Shown one piece after another: positions 11,859 through 23,700 of a DNA stretch of 64,000 nucleotides. The stretch lies in the NCBI RefSeq assembly GCF_051020765.1, contig NC_134933.1, positions 4,003,461 through 4,067,460 on the forward strand, in the 5' to 3' direction. Each line of letters opens with the position of its first letter. Within the stretch, counting starts at the first letter, position 1. This DNA comes from Lasioglossum baleicum. Taxonomy: Eukaryota; Arthropoda; Insecta; Hymenoptera; Halictidae. Below the pieces are notes generated by a model, which was given only the letters and a program-made list of their open reading frames with translations, was not told the DNA's origin and searched no databases. The position numbers were made by a program, and so were the translations under genes.

Positions 11859-12531
11859 CAGTTACTCGAATTAATATTCGGACGTTCTAAAACAGACGAG
11901 AACTTTTTTAATATTGTACTAAACGATTTGAACTTTTTGGGGAGCTAGAGCAATTAGTTTACTACAGAATGTGAAAAGAAATTTTTTCAAAAATTGCAAT
12001 TGATCGGAATTGTATGGAAAAATACTAAGAGTTGCATTTTACAACTTTTTTATGTGGGCCCATATTGAAAAATTGAAAAATACGCTTCGTAGATCTGTGT
12101 CGACTAAACATATTTTGAAAATTTCGTCAAAATCGGTTAACGTTGCAATGAGCTACGTTTAAAACGTTTAAAAATGGTAAAAATCGCAGATTTTCAGCCT
12201 ATATCGAAGAATTCTTACATCTTTCAAGGCCTGTCGTTTTTTTCCCGCATCAACCGATTTCGATGAAACTTTCACAGTACATATTATTTACGCAGGCCTA
12301 GAAAACGTACTTTTTAAATTTTCAATATAGGCCCGCACGAAAAAGTTGTAAAATGTAAGATTTAGTATTTTCTCTGCAATTCCGACCAAATGCAGTTTTT
12401 GAAAAAATTTCTTTTCACATGATGTAGTAAACTAATTGCTCTAGCTCCCCAAAAAAGTTCGAATCGTATAGTACAATATTAAAAAAGTTATCATCTTTTT
12501 TTGATCGTCCGAATATTAATTCGTGTAACTG
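11859..12531. mobile_element. 673-bp palindromic element, CAGTTAC termini
   Basis: The left end is CAGTTACTCGAATTAATATT and the right end its inverse with one mismatch. The arms are inverted along most of the length: the block around 11905-12060 pairs with 12310-12500. TA follows the right end (12532-12533) and TG precedes the left, so the TA duplication may have decayed. Relatives: 47972-48640 (split by a retroposon) and a fragment at 45987-46095. No coding frame. Confidence 0.65.
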
Positions 12532-12533
12532 TA

Positions 12534-13288
12534 CGTATTAGGGGATAATTAATGTATTACTAGTTTATTGATTTATGTGTAGGTTTACTCTTAATGTAAC
12601 TGTAAAGAAAATAGAACGGCAAGGGGGGAAGAAGTAACATAAGGAAGAGATAACAAAAAGGAAGAGAGTGCCCTGTATAACTCACGGCATTCGGCACATT
12701 AGTGCGACTGTGCTGTGCTAACAAATAAGATTGTCACGCCTTCCTTTTTAAATGAAATAAAATTTGATTCGTTTCTAATGAATATTTATGTATATGAGCA
12801 TTATAAAATAAATGTAGCTTTTATGACGAGAACTTTTTTTTCCGTAAAAAAGTAACATTCAATTTAGTTTCTATCTCTTGCAATCGATGCAGACAATTTT
12901 TATTTTGCATAAAGATCCGCAGTCTAGGAAAACTACTACAAATACTACAATAAATAAAATCTATCATTTAATTTTCCCGCCTTGAATGCGTACAAAATAA
13001 GTAAAAAGGAAGAGTTAGTGCGGCTATGTGCTGCCCTCTTACAACGGCCCGATCGTTAAACTGGGCACGATATCCCGGATTGTGGCAACGACATCATGTG
13101 CCAAGATCGTGTCCAGGGAACACTACGAGCCCTCTCGCGCATTTGAGGCGTGGCCACAATCTAGTCATCGTGTGGCTTGGACAGCTGCGAATAGGGTCGA
13201 CCATTGTACGTGACCGTTTGGTGGCGTCGACACGCTGGGCTCGAGATGTGGCTCCGATTCGCTTGGTTGTCTGGGAGTAAGTATTTCA
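12534..13288. other. Unassigned spacer with piggyBac-related fragment
   Basis: 12837-12930 resembles part of the 7683/27692 element family, including the 21-mer-like motif at 12907-12927 (see findings). 13026-13280 is open in two frames but has no firm homology. Confidence 0.4.
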
Positions 13289-13627
13289 CCAAGATGGTGG
13301 CTTTTAAACATCGATATAAAATCTGTGTTTCTTCGAAATCTTCCGGCTTTTCTATTTTTTAAAACTAGAGTTTGCAACAAAGGCTCGGGAAAAATTAAAA
13401 TACTTCTATGAATATAATTTATATTATTAGAGATTTGTATATTAGTTACATATTTGATATAAAACAATATAAACTGTATGTCCTAATCCTGGCCAATGAT
13501 GATGTACGATCTGATCCAGTCTAAAGATGATGTAAGATCTGATCCAGGCTAAAGATGATGTAGGATCTGTTCTAGGCTAAAGATGATGTAGGATCTGATC
13601 CAGGCTAAAGATGATGTAGGATCTTGT
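13289..13627 (+). repeat. Dispersed repeat with 28-bp minisatellite (5 units)
   Basis: Starting near AAGATGGTGGCTTTTAAACA, this is the inverse of the repeat at 44415-44898. It contains about five copies of a 28-bp unit with core GATGATGTAGGATCTGATCC (13485-13627). The same unit occurs at 27540-27602, 44415-44695 and 51290-51360. Confidence 0.75.
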
Positions 13628-14687
13628 CACCGACGAGATACCACCGACGAGATACTATTAAAGACTGCCAGCCCCTGTGTTATTCCGCGGGACCGGTAAG
13701 TGGGCGCGAGTGGGCGCGGGGATAACGGGAAAGTTACAGTGATCTGATATACCACAGCGGTAAAAGTTCCACAATCGACGAGATATTCGTCAAGTTGAAG
13801 AAGAATGATATAGTAGAATGCTGACATTACCTATTCTGTAATTGCCTTATAATACTATATATAATTCACTTATTGCATTCTTATTTTCCTTATTATCACC
13901 ATTGTAATAATTGTTTACAATATAATCGATAGTTTATAGATGTAGGAAAAATGGAAGTAATTACTACGTAATATTCTACAAATGTATTGGAATTTAAAAG
14001 TAATTTGAACATTATTGCGTTATATATAAAATAATGATTCTTAAAAAATATTTTGTTATGTTGTGTAATGACAAAATTCAATCGTTCCTATTAAGATCCT
14101 TAGTAGGAAACAGAAAATTAATTTTTTTACTTATTTATCCCATACTTGTAATGCTCGACAGCATTATTGACTGCAATTATTAAAGTAGAGGTAGTAACAA
14201 GATAAAAGTATTAACTAATTAAACTAATTTTCGACGGCTCCTATCCATACAATGTTATTTAGAGGCAGTATTTCGTATGAAGATATCTAAAAAAATAATT
14301 CTATTTGACTCTATACGAATATTTCTTGCACCATATATGACGCTATTTAAAAAGTGCGTGTAACATTATTTTATTTCATTCTGAACTGAACCACTTCCTG
14401 AAACATGATTCATTTATGAGTACATTGTGCGACGAGACGAAGAGCTAGCAGACGAAGTCGAAGTCGAAATCTTAAAAGAATAAAGACTTCCCGCGTCTCT
14501 TTTTTTCCCGACGCTGTCCTTCTTTGTGCCCGAAACTTGCGTCGCTCATTGCATAAGCAAATATCATCGGAATTATATAATTTTGGTATCATTTTCATAA
14601 AAAGAAACAAAATTCACCAAATATGTTAAGGAAAATCCTATAAAAAAATAATGATAAATAATTAAGCTTTGTTGTTTGATTAGTAGT
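13628..14687. other. AT-rich spacer
   Basis: Begins with a doubled ACCGACGAGATACC motif shared with 27510-27530. The rest is AT-rich with no gene that I recognise. Confidence 0.4.
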
Positions 14688-15306
14688 CTCACACCGATAT
14701 ACCCGACCCGACCCGTATCATGTTACAATGTTTCACTCCACTCCACGGCGACCGAAGCCCCCGAGCTTCACTTCCCTTTTCTCCGTTCGTCATCATAGAA
14801 TAGTGTTTCCTGAAAATTGAATGTCTCTGGCCAGACTCGAGTTTTCGACATTTATAGCAAGCTTGCTATAATCTTATCTTATGTGTCAAAATTTAGTTTT
14901 CTATTTAAAATATTTTGTTGTTAAAACTCATTAATAGTTTTAAATAGTACTTGAATATATTTAAAATGATATTGGAATATTGGAATATTACAATTTGGAA
15001 TGAAGGGCCTAGCCGGACGAGATAGTCCTTCGAATTATTTAAACAGCCGTTGTGCCATTCAATTTTCGGTCCATTTTCCCCATTTACTTGCATTAATTTA
15101 ATCATATAATTGCATTTAATTGAAATTGATATTTGAGATTTTTTCCCGATTTTTTGGTTCAAAATGTTAATTACACAAAGTGAAAAACACGCAAAAATTC
15201 GACAAATGCAGGTTTTTTAGAGAAATTGAAAAATAGCATTGATCATATTTTTAGACTATCAACATATGTACCAGAACTTTTTTTACGACAGCTCGTAAAC
15301 GACAAA
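14688..15306 (+). repeat. Long dispersed repeat, copy A part 1
   Basis: Matches 48684-49243 nearly base for base (ACCCGACCCGACCCGTATCA motif, then AT-rich). The continuation of copy A is displaced to 18560-19996 and 26858-27690 by later insertions. Confidence 0.75.
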
Positions 15307-16110
15307 CAGGGACTGAGGTACGAGGCAGCCGACACAGTTCAAAAGGCTGCGTACCGATTACATCAATGCACATAGGAAAGTTTTTTATTTTTCAATCTTT
15401 TTTTACGGAATTACCAACGTATTTGTGAGATTCTTCTAATTAAAATGAGCCTAAATACGGCACAATTTGAGCCATATTTACTTATTTAAAGTGTGATCAT
15501 AATTACCTAATATAGGTTATTATAATATAGGTCATTTAATATAATATATTTATAATTATAAATAATTTAGGGATGTACGGGCCGCTCGATGTTCGGGTTC
15601 GAATCGGGTCGGGTCGCAGAAAGTCCGGCGGCGGCCCTTCGATTCGACTTCGAATTCGTCGGGCGGGTACGAAAAGAATAGAACAAGTTCGGGCGGACGA
15701 GTTATTGCGTTATCCGAGATTCAAATACTCTGCGTTCTTATGACATAGATAATGGTAATAATGGTTTTCTTTCTTTACTTATAACGTGATTTTTAATATA
15801 CTTGGTTTTTTTATAACTACATTAGGTATATTCGCCAAACGCGTGCTCTTTATTTGTATTAAAGCTTGAATAATGCACGTTTCATGTGAAAAACTTAAAA
15901 GACAATATTTCTAGCTTTTTAACGAATTTTCTCCGAATGAACTTAGATATGTATCGATAATATCATTAAAATGTCTTTACGGAAGTTATACAATACACCT
16001 AGAAGATTACAATATGGTAAAGTATGGCAATAATTAAAAACGAAATATAAATATAAACATTATACGTATTATATTTCGTGTTTATATTTTATTCTGTATT
16101 ATCTATAGGC

Positions 16111-17673
16111 TCTATATAATTAACTTCCCGATTTTATAGGGAAGTTATTGTAATGACCCCGAAAATGGAAAATCGATTTTTTAGCAGATCTTCACGTTTC
16201 ATGGTCATTGCAGTCATTTTAGACTATTTTCAGCAAAATGTTCGTATATGTGTGTGTGTGTGTGTGTGTGTGCGTGCGCGCGCGCGCGTATGGCCGTTTC
16301 TATGTACTCAAATTTTTCGTTAACGTTTTCAGAAAAAGTAACAACGCGATCAGGATGATGAATGATGCAATCGATATGCCCCGCTGTAACTTAGAGCTGA
16401 TTAGATTTTGGTCCATTTTGGTCAAGTAGTTTTTTAGTTTTTTTAGTTTTTTCGAAAGAAGTTCATTCAACAATGCAATTTATACGAGAGAACGGAAAGT
16501 TTCCACCGAAGAAACAAACATAATTACACAAAAAAATTTTTTTCGATTTCTTTAAAATTTAAAAAAAAAAATTTTTTTAAAATTTTTTTTGTACCTTACG
16601 ATGATGTTTCCGCTTACAATAATCGAAAATTATCCCAATGCAAGAGTGAGTTAATCATCTCTACTCGCGAGAATACATTTTCAAAGAATATCGATGAAAG
16701 TACAAAAAAAAATTTATATTACAATCTTTAAAAAAACAATCAGTTCAAAACGAATTATTAACTGAGATTAAATTGAAAATTAATATAAACTATATGATAA
16801 TTATTAATAACATTGATGTTGAAAACGGATTGATTAATGGAGCACACATGCGGAATATTAAAATTTATTACTTTTCAAGAAAATACTAAAATTCCGTCTA
16901 TATTGTGGTTAGATTTTCAATTGGCCAGAGTAGGAGTGAAAGTAAGAACTCGTTATCGTGATTATATGAAAAATGCACAAATATTGATCAAAATTTTACA
17001 CCAATAATAAAAATATCGAATCAAGTAAATATGTCGAGTGAGGAAAAATATCAAATCACACGTAGTCAATTTCCAGTGGTTCCTGCTGAAGCGATTACGA
17101 TTCATAAAAGTCAGGGACAAACATACGAGAAAGTATGTTTGGATTTTAAAAAATCAGAAAGGCGAACTTTACAAATATTGTATGTAGCACTGAGCAGAGT
17201 TTCAAAATTGAGCGCAGTTTATATATTTTGGGACAATTTAAATTAACAGTATCGAAGAAAACCAAGATCACTACTGCAAACCCGGATAATGAGGAGTTGT
17301 ATCGTTTGCGAAAAACTAATTAAGACAATTTATTTTGCAACATTAGTATGCTATAACAAGGAACCAAGCGAGCAACGAGCATACGATGTTGGTTTAATGT
17401 GACGCCATATAGCAAACATTTTGATAAGTAGAGAACTATTGAATTTCCCTGAAAACGTATAATCTTCTTAAAACGTACACTTAATAATGATAATAATATA
17501 CTGCAACTAACGAATCGGGAAGTTCTTTGTGTGGCTCGTGGAGAGTCACACACCAAATTAAAAAAAAACATTAATAGCTATAGGTACTACTAGCCATGCG
17601 TACCACTAACCCTTTCGCAAGAGCAGTCCTATCCGCGAGCTCGCAAAGCGAGCGAGCAACAATAACCCTCTAG
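16111..17673 (+). mobile_element. Helitron relic
   Basis: The 3' end has the Helitron signature: a hairpin GCTCGC-AAA-GCGAGC (17639-17653) followed about 15 nt later by CTAG (17670-17673) and a T. The probable 5' end is TCTATATAATTAACTTCC at 16111; an alternative TC at 16102 is preceded by A, as the family prefers. It includes a (TG)n(CG)n microsatellite at 16246-16290 and a decayed helicase remnant at 16810-17246. The ends are inferred; the rolling-circle initiator domain is missing. Confidence 0.65.
16810..17246 (+). pseudogene. Helitron PIF1-like helicase, C-terminal remnant
   Basis: 17031-17246 reads through SQFPVVPAEAITIHKSQGQT and YVALSRVSKLSAVYIF, the last helicase motifs of PIF1/Helitron helicases (TIHKSQGxT and the ALSR motif). 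Upstream, NGLINGA near 16826 and LWLDFQLARVGVK near 16903 match the preceding family region but lie in other frames with stops between. A broken gene fragment. Confidence 0.8.
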
Positions 17674-19087
17674 TTTTTTATTTTATATGATTTTATTTTA
17701 AGTTAATTTCTATTTTATTTTATATTGTATACTATATATTATCTTTTAAGAATTTGTGTAAGATTAATGATAGTTAAGTAGGTTACTTAACAGTTAATAA
17801 AAACATCACCCACTGAAAAGTTATCATAACTTATTACATACCACGTTGTAAATATTTTCTTATAATTTTTTCACGTGAAACGTGCATTATTTCAAATTTT
17901 AATACAAATAACGATCATGCACATGTCTGCCGAATATACCTAATGTACTTATATAAAAATCACATTATGTACAAGTTATGAAAGAAATACGTACCATTAT
18001 TATTATTATCTATTTCATAAGAACGCACAGTTGATTCTCGGGTATCGCGATAACTCGTTCGCGCGATCTTGTTCTATTGTTTTAGAAGCCGCCCGACAAA
18101 GGTGAGTCATGAGTACACTGCGGATCTTTATGCAAAATAAAAAATGTTTGCATTGATTGCACGGCACATGAGCCAAATATAAATTGTATTCTTCTTTTAA
18201 TTATCCTATTAAGCTGAAACTAATACGTTGATGTCCTTAAATATTTTTAACATGTCCACTGCTTTAAATTGAACGTGTACATTTTTGTCATACATGCATA
18301 AAATCCGCAGTCTAGTCATAAGCTTCCCGATGTGTCTGATGTATCGCGTACCCGACTCGAGCCCGATAGGCGAAAAACCAAAACAAGGTAATAAAAGTAG
18401 TGGTTTTTTCCCCCTCCCCAAGTTAGCACAGGGTCCTCGAGGTCGAAAACTGAGATTCGACACCCCAGAGTACCCCTAAATGACGTGTCAAAATTTCATT
18501 AAGTTCGGAATACTATCCAGGTAGACGCCTTTTTTCGACCTGCCGACTGGACTATACGAAAAAACTTGACGACACTGAGGAAAATGAAAAATTGAATAAC
18601 TCCAAGAAAAATGGAAAACTTAATGACTCCGAGAAAAATAAAGAACTTACTGACTCTGAGGAAAATGAAAACTTTAATAACTCTCAGTTAATAAGCTGTC
18701 TTCAATGCCTCTTAAAAATGCAATTAATCGCATGTAGGGATTGATCAGGTGTTTCTCTCTCTATATTAAAAAATATTTAAAAATCCTTTGACAAATCTGT
18801 TTTGTGGCGTCAGGATACTGCTGTCGATATTCCATCACAGTTTGTATAGTATATATTATTTCTCCACTTTGTTTCTATATAAAATTTTAATATGATCCTC
18901 CATTAGTTTAACGCTCCGTTCAGCGGTATCATTGACCACCTTCAGTCTATGTTTCAGTCAGTCTACTTATTATTCATAATAACTTCTTTTTCCGATATTT
19001 TAACTGTTTTTCTTTTGTAGATTGGAGCGTATTAATGAATTTAGTTAAGGTAGTAGAGAGACTTCCAGGATTGCAAGATATTCATTT

Positions 19088-19280
19088 ACTCATTTCTCGA
19101 TAATACAAACACGGGGTTTTTCACTAGTCAAAAACGCTAGATAAAACATCGATCTAGGGCGCTATCTGCCTCAAAAGTCCTATTTTTTCGATTACGAGGC
19201 GTAATTTTCATTATTCGGCAGCATGTAGCTATGAAAATAGCTATATGCGCAGTTGTATGCTTCCGAAAAATGCAAATTAC
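19088..19280 (+). mobile_element. 3'-truncated copy of the CAAACACGGGG miniature element
   Basis: Same left end as at 7093 and about 170 bp of homology, then it stops at GCAAATTACGCCCC without the right terminal repeat. Its left flank (TTCCAGGATTGCAAG, CTCGATAA) is also shared with the 7093 copy. Confidence 0.65.
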
Positions 19281-19992
19281 GCCCCTTAATATCTCTGTCA
19301 GTTATGTATATATAAAAAAACTCTTCAAACAAAAGTTGTAGTATATAAGGAGGTGGATATAGTATCAGAGAAAAAATTTTTTTTCAAAGTAATTATTTCA
19401 AGTTTTCAAAGTCACGGATGTTTTTTCTATCAACAACTGTTTATGCTACATACGGATTCTTAAAGAGAAAAAAGTCAAATTCAACGATATATCATAACGT
19501 CTATTTATGTAAAGATTTAAAAAATTCAAAATTTTCAAATTTGCTGCGCCTCATTTTCCCATGATCCAATCGGCCCCAAAAATTTTCCAGATCATTTTCT
19601 CAACATTTGTTACAATTCTGGTTTACGGGACAAAAAAATTTCATGGTCGAAAAATAAGGTCCACCCTAATGTCCATATACGTAAATTACGAGAAGCAGTA
19701 AAGGGTGCTTAACGTCGAAGAAGAAAATCCTGGTAATTAAAACTTAATATGTACTACATTCTACGTTATTAGAATAATTGTAGTTTAATTATGATACATT
19801 TTATATCAACATTTTTTATTTACACTTAGAAACGCCACTGTCTCGGAAGGAAATGGACATTCGAGAGAAGCAATAAAATTAGAGCATCATTCCGAAAAAA
19901 GATGAGTTTGCAATAACCTCAATATACATTTTATGAAATTCTATTATAATTATAGTTATGACTGTATTTTTTAATAAATAAACTTGTGTATG

Positions 19993-19996
19993 CTAG
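19993..19996. other. BEL/Pao target-site duplication, left copy
   Basis: CTAG here and at 26854-26857. The empty site TATGCTAGTATAAAATC is seen in copy B of the host repeat near 50617, with a single CTAG. Confidence 0.9.
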
Positions 19997-20713
19997 TGTT
20001 GAAAACTCTAGCTATGGAAGGCGAAAAAGGGAGAGAAGAAAAGGTGTGAGGAGATAAGATTCACAGAAACAGAATGTATTTCACCAAATGAACAGTTACA
20101 CAAAGAACAGAAAAGAATAACGAATGATCACGCTCGAAATGACGTACGAGTATCGCGAATCAAAGCCGAACGTGTATAATTATGTGTGAATGTAAGCTGT
20201 GTGTCAGTGTGACAAGAGCGCTGAGAATTCGTGTACTCGATAGTACGATACTACGATAAGAGCGGCGAGAGGCTGACGTCGCTCTCTTTTATACTTTGGT
20301 GGGCCATCGTTTTCGGAAGGAATAATGAGAGGGGATTTTGAAATTAAAAGGTCGAGGATCGCAGCAACGTTCGTGAGGGCAATGGCCTAATAACCGGGAG
20401 CTGCGAGGGAAACAAAGGAATTAGGTAACGGGAGCATGATAAGGAAGAACATAGGAGACGATGGCCCACGGGACATTATTACGAGTTCGACAACCTTTCG
20501 ATGCGACGAGGTTTACATAGGCGGTCGATCACCTCGCCGCTTGTTGTCGAACGCTGTTGTCGAACACAGCTGATCGTTGGTGAGGCATAAGAAACGGCTG
20601 CGCGCAATAGTTTTTGCCTCACCAGTGTCATGGGTATGAAGCTAATATAAAGTTAAAAGTCCCGAAGATATGAACTGACGAGATTCAGAAAACGGACAGG
20701 AGTTTTCTGAACA
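19997..20713 (-). repeat. BEL/Pao 3' LTR
   Basis: 717 bp, text-identical to 26137-26853. TG...CA ends. Confidence 0.95.
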
Positions 20714-20727
20714 TTCCGCCCGCCTTT
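20714..20727 (-). other. Polypurine tract
   Basis: AAAGGCGGGCGGAA on the minus strand, directly 5' of the 3' LTR; the expected primer for plus-strand DNA synthesis. Confidence 0.7.
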
Positions 20728-20763
20728 GGCTGTCGCCAAATATTACTATTATACAATGCCAAA

Positions 20764-23700
20764 TTAATGTTCCGATTCCCGATATAGAGGAACGATCTTT
20801 GTGATGGGACGTTTGAACTGGCTCGTCGCGGTTCTCACGGTGACGACTCGGATAAGCCCGTCGGTGCCCGGGTGTACCTCGGTAATACGTGCCAGCGGCC
20901 ACTTGCAGGGGGGCGTAAGCTCGGACTTGATGAGGACCAACTCCCCAATAGTCAGCGACGGCTGCGTGGTGGTCCATTTTTTGCGCGTCTGGAGCTGGTG
21001 TAGGTATTCACTGGACCAGCGGCGCCAGAAGTGCTCAACCCGTTGCTGTTGTTGTTGCCATCGGGAGAGTCGGTGCATCGGGACGTCCTGCAGCGTTGGC
21101 TCAGGGACGGCCAGCAGAGGTCCGCCAACAAGAAAGTGCCCTGGCGTCAGTGGGCTGAGGTCTTCCGGGTCGTCGGTCAGTGCTTGGAGGGGACGTGAAT
21201 TTAGGCACGCCTCCACCTGACAGAGGACAGTGGTGAACTCCTCGTATGTCAGGGTCGCGTCACCCAGGACCCGCCGTAAATGGTGTTTGACCGAGCGGAC
21301 AGCAGCTTCCCACAGTCCACCAAAGTGTGGTGCGCCGGGAGGAATGAATTTCCATCTCACGCCGTCTGTGGACAGGTGATGGGAGATGGCTGCTGCTTCC
21401 TTGGACGAAGCGGTGAACAGGCGTCGCAGCTCCTGGTCTGCTCCGACGAAATTTGTCCCACAGTCACTGGTCAGGGTGGAGCATAGGCCACGGCGACTGG
21501 AGAACCTGCGAAAGGCTGCTAGGAAGGCCGAGGAGGTATAGTCGGTGACTGTCTCGATGTGCACGGCTCGGGTACTGAAACAAACAAAAATTGCCACGTA
21601 TCCCTTGGTGATCTTACGTCCTCGTCCTGCTGTAGTTTTGATGGACACCGGGCCAGCGTAGTCGACGCCGGTATGGAGGAATGGTCGTGCAGGCGTCACC
21701 CTAGTTGGAGGGAGGTCACCCATACGTTGTTCCTTTGTTGCCGCCCGCCATCGACGACAGGCGATGCATCGGGAGATGCACTTTTTCACCAGTCGTCGTC
21801 CCTGCGGAATCCAGAAGCGTTGGCGGATGGATGCCAGCGTGAGTTGAACCCCTCCATGCAATGAGCGTCGGTGGTGATGTTCGATGACTAGGCCGGTGAG
21901 AGGTGAGTCCGGAGCCAGGATAATTGGATGCTGCTCGTCAAAGGACAGCAGCGAATGTCTCAGACGGCCTCCGACGCGGAGGATGCCGTGGTCATCCAGA
22001 AACGGTGCCATTGCCCTGAGTCGATTTGATCGTCCGATCGGGCTGCAGGTCGACAATGCAGCGATGACGTCGGGATGGTCACAGTGCTGAGCAAGTTTGA
22101 TGACTCGGATCTCCGCCTGACGTAATTCGTCTGGTTGTAGATGCAGACTATGCGCGCCGCGGCGTGCGGTGCATTTTCTCCACCGTAAGCACCAAGCGGT
22201 GATTCTCAGTAGCCGATTGAGGGATGAATAGCGCAGGAGAAACGGATGAGCGACAGGGATGCTGAGATGGCAAGTTGCTGCGGTGGGTTTCTCTTCCTCC
22301 GCCGTGGTAAGTGCTGGAAGAGCTGTGTCCCACATACATCGTGGAGTGATCAACCACTCTGGACCGTGCCACCAAAGGCGATGGCTGCGCAGCTGGGTTG
22401 AAGTTACTCCTCGTGATGCACAGTCCGCCGGGTTGTCCTTCGTGCCCACGTGGTGCAGACGGATGTCTGGAACGGTGGTCTGAAATTCTGACACACGATT
22501 GGCCACGTACGTGTTCCAGCGGGATGGGGCGCCTCGTAGCCATGCGAGTGCGACGGTGGAATCTGACCACAAATGCACCTCGTCGATTGATATCCGTTGC
22601 TCCCGGCGGACATGTGAGAGCAGTCGTGCGCCCAAGACAGCAGCGCAGAGCTCAAGTCGTGGGAGAGAAACGACCTTCAACGGGGCAGTCTTCGACTTTG
22701 CCACCAACAGTGCGGCGGACGCGGTCGTCGTGGAGTCGCCAATTCGGAGATATGCAACTGCAGCGAAAGCCTTTTCGCTGGCGTCCACAAAAATATGCAG
22801 CTGCCTTGAAGATTGGGTGTCGGTCACTCCGATCCACCGAGGAATGCGGATGTCGGCTAAGGTGGGCATCTCGGTGGTCAACTCCTTCCACTGCTCCGCG
22901 GCCAACGGGGGGAGCGCATCATCCCAGTCCAATTGTTCTTTCCAGAGCTGTTGCATGAGTATCTTGCCACGAATAATGAACGGTGCCAGCCAGCCGAGGG
23001 GGTCAAATAATTTGGCCACCTGTGAAAGCACCTGTCGTTTCGTAGGTCTGAGAGAGGAAATGGAGGATTTGACTGAGAATGAGAGGTCGTCAGTGTCGGG
23101 ATGCCAGGTGAGCCCCAGTGCACTGCAACCGAGTTCGGGGTGCCAAGGGATGGCGGAGGAGGTAGCCAGGAAATCAGGTGGCAAACTGGAGAGCAGTGCA
23201 GGATGATTGGCGTTCCATTTCTTTAATGTGAATCCGCCTGACCTGCAGATTCCGACAATGTCCTCTTGCACTTGTAACGCCTCGTCCACGGTATCTGCGC
23301 CTGACAGTACGTCATCCACGTAGGTGGCTTCCTGCAGTAGGGTCGCGCCGCTGGGAAACCTTGACCCTTCGTCCGTGGCGAGTTGGAGTAGCGTCCGGAT
23401 GGCGAGATACGGAGCGCAGGTCAAGCCATACGTGACTGTAGTCAGATGGTGAGGGATGATGGGCTGGTCAGGACTGTCTCTCCAAAGAATCCTCTGAAAA
23501 TCCCAGTCGTCGCGATGTACCTTAATCTGTCGATACATCTTTTCGATGTCGGCGATGAAGGCTACTCTGTGTCGCCTCCATCGGAGGAGGACGTCCATCA
23601 GGTCCAGCTGTAGTTTTGGGCCTGCTGAAAGGTTGGCATTCAACGAGGTGCCGGTGGAGGACGTCTTGGACCCATTGAAGACGACCCTTAATTTCGTGGA

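Larger units (their letters stand above)
15570..18370. mobile_element. GC-ended inverted-repeat element enclosing the Helitron relic
   Basis: Sequence at 15655-15900 is the inverse of 17868-18107, sharing the CGTCGGGCGG region, GCGTTCTTATGA and the poly-AT parts. Outer parts rich in CGGGTCGGG lie at both ends. It appears as an insertion into copy A of the long repeat. No transposase found and exact ends are uncertain. Confidence 0.5.
18560..19996 (+). repeat. Long dispersed repeat, copy A parts 2 and 3
   Basis: Matches 49370-50635, including tandem blocks of GAxGAAAATGAAAAATTTAATAAC type. It is interrupted at about 19046-19290 by the truncated CAAACACGGGG element and at 19997 by the BEL/Pao element. 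No recognised protein domain. Confidence 0.75.

Noticed and set aside
13028..13213. Faint paired-domain-like pattern (NGPIVKLGTISRIV...)
   Set aside because: Only a few scattered identities, no conserved continuation and no splice support.
20420..20427. Octamer ACGGGAGC in the LTR as partner duplication for the 39812 element end
   Set aside because: It lies inside the LTR sequence, is present in both LTRs, and has no adjacent terminus.
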